Positions 61,901-64,000 of a stretch of 64,000 bases of DNA are shown in pieces; position 1 is the first letter of the stretch, and every line of letters starts with the position of its first letter. Both the position numbers and the translations under genes were made by a program. Below the pieces are notes generated by a model. It did not search any database. It was not told the DNA's origin and saw only the letters and a list, made by a program, of their open reading frames with translations. The stretch comes from Luidia sarsii (taxonomy: Eukaryota; Echinodermata; Asteroidea; Paxillosida; Luidiidae): positions 10,683,202 to 10,747,201 of the forward strand of contig OX465111.1 in NCBI GenBank assembly GCA_949987565.1. The letters run 5' to 3'.

Positions 61901-64000
61901 AGCACAGTTGCCCCTGAAGTACTCAACCAGAAAGTGAGTCATTGAGACTTGCCAGTCCATAGTTTTCTCAGAACCGTATGTAAATACACTGGCTAGAATG
62001 TACGCCATGACTTGTGTGAATTATTTTCAATCTTTGTGTGTGTATCCCTGTAAGAATTGAGCATGTATAAATGGTATACAGCCTAGTGTATTGCTGAAGG
62101 GTTATGTATGCTCGTGACTCGTGTAGGGAAGGACTTTGTGTTAGCAAATCTTGTATATCAGATTTGCATCTGATTTTGTTTCCCTCTTGCTTGTCAACAG
62201 GAGATCTGCCAAGCTCTTGTCTGCCAAACTGGTGAGGGAGTATCAGAGTCCACCAGAATTCCCCCACTGGACGGAACACGCTGCGGAACCAAGAGAGATG
62301 TGAGTTAGTCAATGTACTGTGTACCATGTACAGGTAACTTCTTGTCTAAGATCAGAACTGATATCAATTTCTATCGATATTTCCACGGAAGGTGTTCCTC
62401 TGCTCTTGCCGACTTGGTCCCCTCTGTCAGGACATTTGAGCGAGCAGCCAGGCTGTTTGCCTCCTCGCACCTATTCACTCTATCGATCCCAAGGTGTAAA
62501 GAGGTTTCAGAGCAGCTTCTTTCCTCGTTCAGCCTCTCTCTGGAATTCCCTCCGTGGTTCATGTTTTCCCACAGCCTATGATCTTGCCCCTCCCTAGTCT
62601 CTCTATCTCCATCTTTCCTTTGGCCCTTAACACTGAGTGGCTTTATAGCCTTGTCTTGGGCAAAGCTGCATAAAGAGACGATAAAAGAAATACAATATCT
62701 GTCATCAGGAGACAAGTGATGATTGACAGGACATACCGTTTCCGAAACATGAAATCGTTTGGATCTTCTCGAAAAAGCCCCAATACTTTGTAAATCAAAC
62801 ATGGTTGTAGTCATTTGGGTTTCAGGATGGGCTAGCGTTGATTGTACATGTACGTGGTGCTGCAACAAAGTGGACTCGTTTTCTTCACTATAGATATAAC
62901 ATGATGTTTTTTCGCCGAGGAGAATGTAATCCAATGAGGTTTTGCCCTTGCTCGATGTGATTGACCACTGAGTGCTCTGGCACCGGGCAAAGCACTGAGC
63001 ATTCACGTCGAGCAAGGGCAAAACCTCATTGAATTAAGATATCATCTTTACATGTATATGTTTTCAAAGGTGTAGCTTGATTGCACTCTCAGTTGCTTGT
63101 AAAAGCCAAAGATCTGTCCCCTATTTAATTTGTTTGTCAATCCCCAAGGGATTATAGCGTGTTGAGAATTCTTTGGAGGGATGTATCTGTGGTCGCCTCC
63201 CCTCGCTTGTGTGGTAGGATGTGACTAACATGCTGTTTTTCTGTTTCTAGATCTGTATCAGCGGCGAGTGCATGAAAGTGTACAGCACCTTGGACTGTGA
63301 TGGTGGGGAGTGCATTCCATTGTAAGCGTCCGATTATTTGTTCCTTTTGGTGTGAAACATTATTGTCCGTCAGTATTTGAGTAGCAGCTCCTGTGGCATC
63401 CACGCTAAGCCGAACACAAGTCACATGAAGGTCCATTTAATTTAATATTATATCAGAAGCACGTTTTTCTCGAATCGCATTTACTTGTGATATCCTTACA
63501 TACACTGAATATCAAACCAGATAGTCAAGTAAACCATTGAGAATCATCTGACAACCTATGCATACTTACTTGTATAATTGTAAAATTTGTAAAATTTGCA
63601 TGCATGTATCGCAAAGGCCAATTGTTTTGTGTTTGTTTTAATCATCGAGTCACAATTCATGCAAATCAATACAATCCATGTCTGTCAGTCTGTTATCTTG
63701 TTATCATGACTTGAGCCATAGTCATGAAAACAAAAACCAGGTCTCTGGTTCAAATCCCGGTCCAGTCAAAGTGTTTTTTGCCATATTTTAAATTTGAAAA
63801 CTAGACTAATCAGAATCAGAGTCACGGGTCATACAAGTCTTCTGTTTGATTATAATCTAACATCGAGGGTCATTTTTGAATGAAGTGTGGTATCATCTTC
63901 CTCGGCAGTTGGCTGGCAAGCACCTTTGTCTGTAACACTGCCACGTGCATCCAGTCCCGCACGGTCCTGTGTGTGGAGCAGCATGACGACGGCACCACAC
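49953..64000 (+). CDS. ADAMTS-type secreted metalloprotease, 5' part (gene runs off the window)
   Basis: Exons: 49953-50039, 54962-55013, 55426-55688, 56823-56955, 57673-57821, 58052-58135, 58722-58819, 59576-59725, 60459-60593, 61774-61933, 62201-62299, 63251-63321, 63909-64000 (edge). All junctions keep frame (524 codons so far). A hydrophobic signal peptide (residues 1-24) is followed by a reprolysin-type propeptide with a candidate Cys switch (C175) and a furin site RRKR (189-192). The zinc site is HEIGHSLGMYHD (334-345), with a Met-turn candidate IMAT. Next come an ADAMTS disintegrin-like/Cys-rich segment (PGFYYNATQQC, DGTRCGTKRDICISGEC) and a Cys-containing segment that may be a degenerate thrombospondin repeat. 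The family cleaves extracellular matrix proteins. The exact subfamily is not recognised. Exon 1 is separated by a 4.9-kb intron and is the least certain join. Confidence 0.9.
51085..51188. mobile_element. Short MITE, GGAGGGTTTGCGGTGACACC family
   Basis: 104 bases, TA-flanked, ends GGAGGGTTTGCGGTGACACC and its exact complement; the arms are perfect for at least 26 bases. In ADAMTS intron 1. Confidence 0.92.
52112..52462. mobile_element. GGCCC-ATACAACAT element, copy B
   Basis: Ends GGCCCAATACAACAT and ATGTTGTATAGGGCC. The interior is an inverted relative of 46854-47200. A further right-end fragment (CCAATGTTGTGTAGGGGCC) is at 61223-61246. In ADAMTS intron 1. Confidence 0.85.
53276..53395. repeat. 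Decayed Penelope-like terminal repeats
   Basis: GCAGGATCTTTCTCCAAGGC and TCGAATCGAAACGTCAGGCC, in opposite orientations and degraded. Confidence 0.6.
54350..54495. repeat. Head-to-head pair of Penelope-like terminal repeats
   Basis: ATACAAAAATGTTGCAAACT through GGGCCTGACGTTTCGATC is followed directly by the inverted GGTCCTGCTAGGATCGAAAC. The centre TTTCTCAGAGAAA is a perfect palindrome. Confidence 0.85.
54509..54580 (+). mobile_element. tRNA-derived SINE, copy 6 (3' fragment)
   Basis: Starts at GTACGTTAGTCCAGAGGTCT, includes GGTTCAAGTCC and the tail AGTTAAAGTTTTCCTTGCC. The left half is missing. Confidence 0.75.
54625..54760 (+). mobile_element. Non-LTR retrotransposon 3' end fragment
   Basis: TTTCCTTAGCCCTTAACCTT then GAGTGGCTTTTTT and an A-rich tail parallel the 3' end of the fragment at 62360-62690. 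Confidence 0.5.
54835..54895 (+). repeat. Decayed Penelope-like terminal repeat
   Basis: CATTTGAGAAAGTTCCTGCA and AAACGTCAGGACA, about 70 bases before ADAMTS exon 2. Confidence 0.5.
55857..56035. mobile_element. Fold-back element in ADAMTS intron 3
   Basis: GTGCAGCTCCTCTGTG...CAACATGCTCCCCTA pairs imperfectly with TAGGGAGCAGTTGACATT...ACACCGAGGAGCTGCAC over about 50 bases per arm. Confidence 0.7.
57238..57318. repeat. Small inverted repeat in ADAMTS intron 4
   Basis: GTCACTTGTTGCTGTAGTGTGC pairs with GCACGCCACAGCAACAAGTAAC, with a few mismatches. Confidence 0.6.
58247..58492. mobile_element. Fold-back element with 9-bp target duplication and TGTACATG core
   Basis: Ends GGGAAGCACTATCTGGGCT and its complement; the arms continue GCCGGGTAGGTCATGAATAA. 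TGAGAAAGG lies on both sides (58238-58246 and 58493-58501), and the right copy continues into a Penelope-like tail. The loop holds about 80 bases of (TGTACA)n-type palindromic microsatellite. In ADAMTS intron 6. Confidence 0.9.
58896..59027. mobile_element. MITE, GTCCGAGTAACTTGGACCC family, short form
   Basis: 132 bases, TA-flanked, almost fully palindromic: GTCCGAGTAACTTGGACCC ends, then TATCGAATTTTGA, then GAGGGACAGTCACTCGTCCCTC at the centre. In ADAMTS intron 7. Confidence 0.92.
59576..60593 (+). CDS. Zinc-site exons of the ADAMTS gene
   Basis: Exon 8 ends with HEIGH plus AG of a Ser codon; exon 9 supplies the last base and continues LGMYHDGG. The catalytic zinc motif HExxHxxGxxHD is therefore split by an intron of 733 bases. 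That intron contains a decayed Penelope-like 3' end. All three zinc-binding histidines, the catalytic glutamate and the terminal Asp are present, so an active protease is expected. Confidence 0.9.
59770..60425 (+). mobile_element. Decayed Penelope-like 3' end in the zinc-site intron
   Basis: It parallels 35980-36605: a GIY-YIG fragment (TPVGYIYYHVNLPDHSISDM, about 59860-60168, with frame disruption near its start), the pyrimidine-rich tract and the closing GAGAAAGGTCCTGCTAGG. More diverged than the copy near 36 kb. Confidence 0.85.
60855..61045. repeat. Head-to-head Penelope-like terminal repeats with partial duplication
   Basis: GTGGGCCTGACGTTTCGATC, then the opposite orientation with an extra partial unit (GATCCTGCTTGGTCCTGC), ending in the full terminal sequence AGTAAGCAGTTTGCAACATT. 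Confidence 0.85.
61445..61644. mobile_element. MITE, GGTTTGCGGTGACACC family
   Basis: TA-flanked. Left GGTTTGCGGTAACACCATG, right GTGTCACCGCAAACCTTCC. The interior has CTCCTGACGACAGGCAGAGT. About 130 bases before ADAMTS exon 10. Confidence 0.8.
62340..62690 (+). mobile_element. Non-LTR retrotransposon ORF2 C-terminus and 3' end
   Basis: Frame 1 gives FYRYFHGRCSSALADLVPSV and frame 2 continues RTYSLYRSQGVKRFQSSFFP then RSASLWNSL, the usual C-terminal pattern of non-LTR ORF2 proteins. The reading frame shifts between the two, so it is dead. It ends with a simple GATAAAAGAAATA tail. Confidence 0.75.
62930..63033. repeat. Fold-back, AATGAGGTTTTGCCCTTGCT arms
   Basis: Arms of about 30 bases (AATGAGGTTTTGCCCTTGCT then CGA) repeated inverted around an inner pair CAGTGCT/AGCACTG. 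In ADAMTS intron 11. Confidence 0.85.
63738..63795 (+). mobile_element. tRNA-derived SINE, copy 7 (3' fragment)
   Basis: CAGGTCTCTGGTTCAAATCC then GGTCCAGTCAAAGTG and a TTTTTTGCC tail. About 110 bases before the last visible ADAMTS exon. Confidence 0.7.

Overview
The window is nuclear DNA from a metazoan. It has spliced genes with GT/AG introns, short exons in long introns, a tRNA-derived SINE family, Penelope-like and non-LTR retroelement remnants, and many fold-back MITEs. The triple-domain adenylate kinase (as described from sea urchin sperm flagella), the Penelope-like elements and the many TGTACATG/AGGCCTA tracts suggest a marine deuterostome, most likely an echinoderm. That placement is inference. 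One 200-base assembly gap lies at 4503-4702.

Four protein genes can be supported exon by exon. (1) 4284-5244, minus: a small secreted basic precursor, interrupted by the gap, with a signal-peptide exon and a C-terminal exon rich in KR and RRRR sites. (2) 11629-33628, minus: a complete 22-exon gene for an 887-residue adenylate kinase with an N-terminal docking-type helix region, three AK domains and an acidic linker. It is AK5-like and matches the sea urchin sperm flagellar AK architecture; only the middle AK domain keeps every canonical motif. (3) 37195-42266, minus: a complete 6-exon gene for IMP3, the U3 snoRNP S4-domain protein (181 residues). (4) 49953-64000, plus: the 5' part (13 exons) of an ADAMTS-type secreted zinc metalloprotease, running off the right edge.

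Layout: 1-4.2 kb is gene-poor with one SINE. 4.2-5.3 kb holds the secreted precursor. 5.3-11.6 kb is intergenic with MITEs and a SINE. 11.6-33.6 kb is the AK gene, whose introns hold a 1.45-kb minisatellite, a hAT element nested in a Penelope-like tail, a tandem array of hammerhead-like units and a 680-bp fold-back. 33.6-37.2 kb holds a Penelope-like 3' end with an open GIY-YIG endonuclease reading frame. 37.2-42.3 kb is IMP3. 42.3-49.9 kb is gene-free and full of palindromic elements. 49.9-64 kb is the ADAMTS gene with retroelement debris in its introns.

The genes show no functional linkage: nucleotide homeostasis probably in cilia or flagella, ribosome biogenesis, and extracellular proteolysis. 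The most distinctive content is the AK gene's internal history (three cassettes sharing intron positions, linker grown by symmetric exons) and the layered mobile elements, several with target-site duplications readable to the base.
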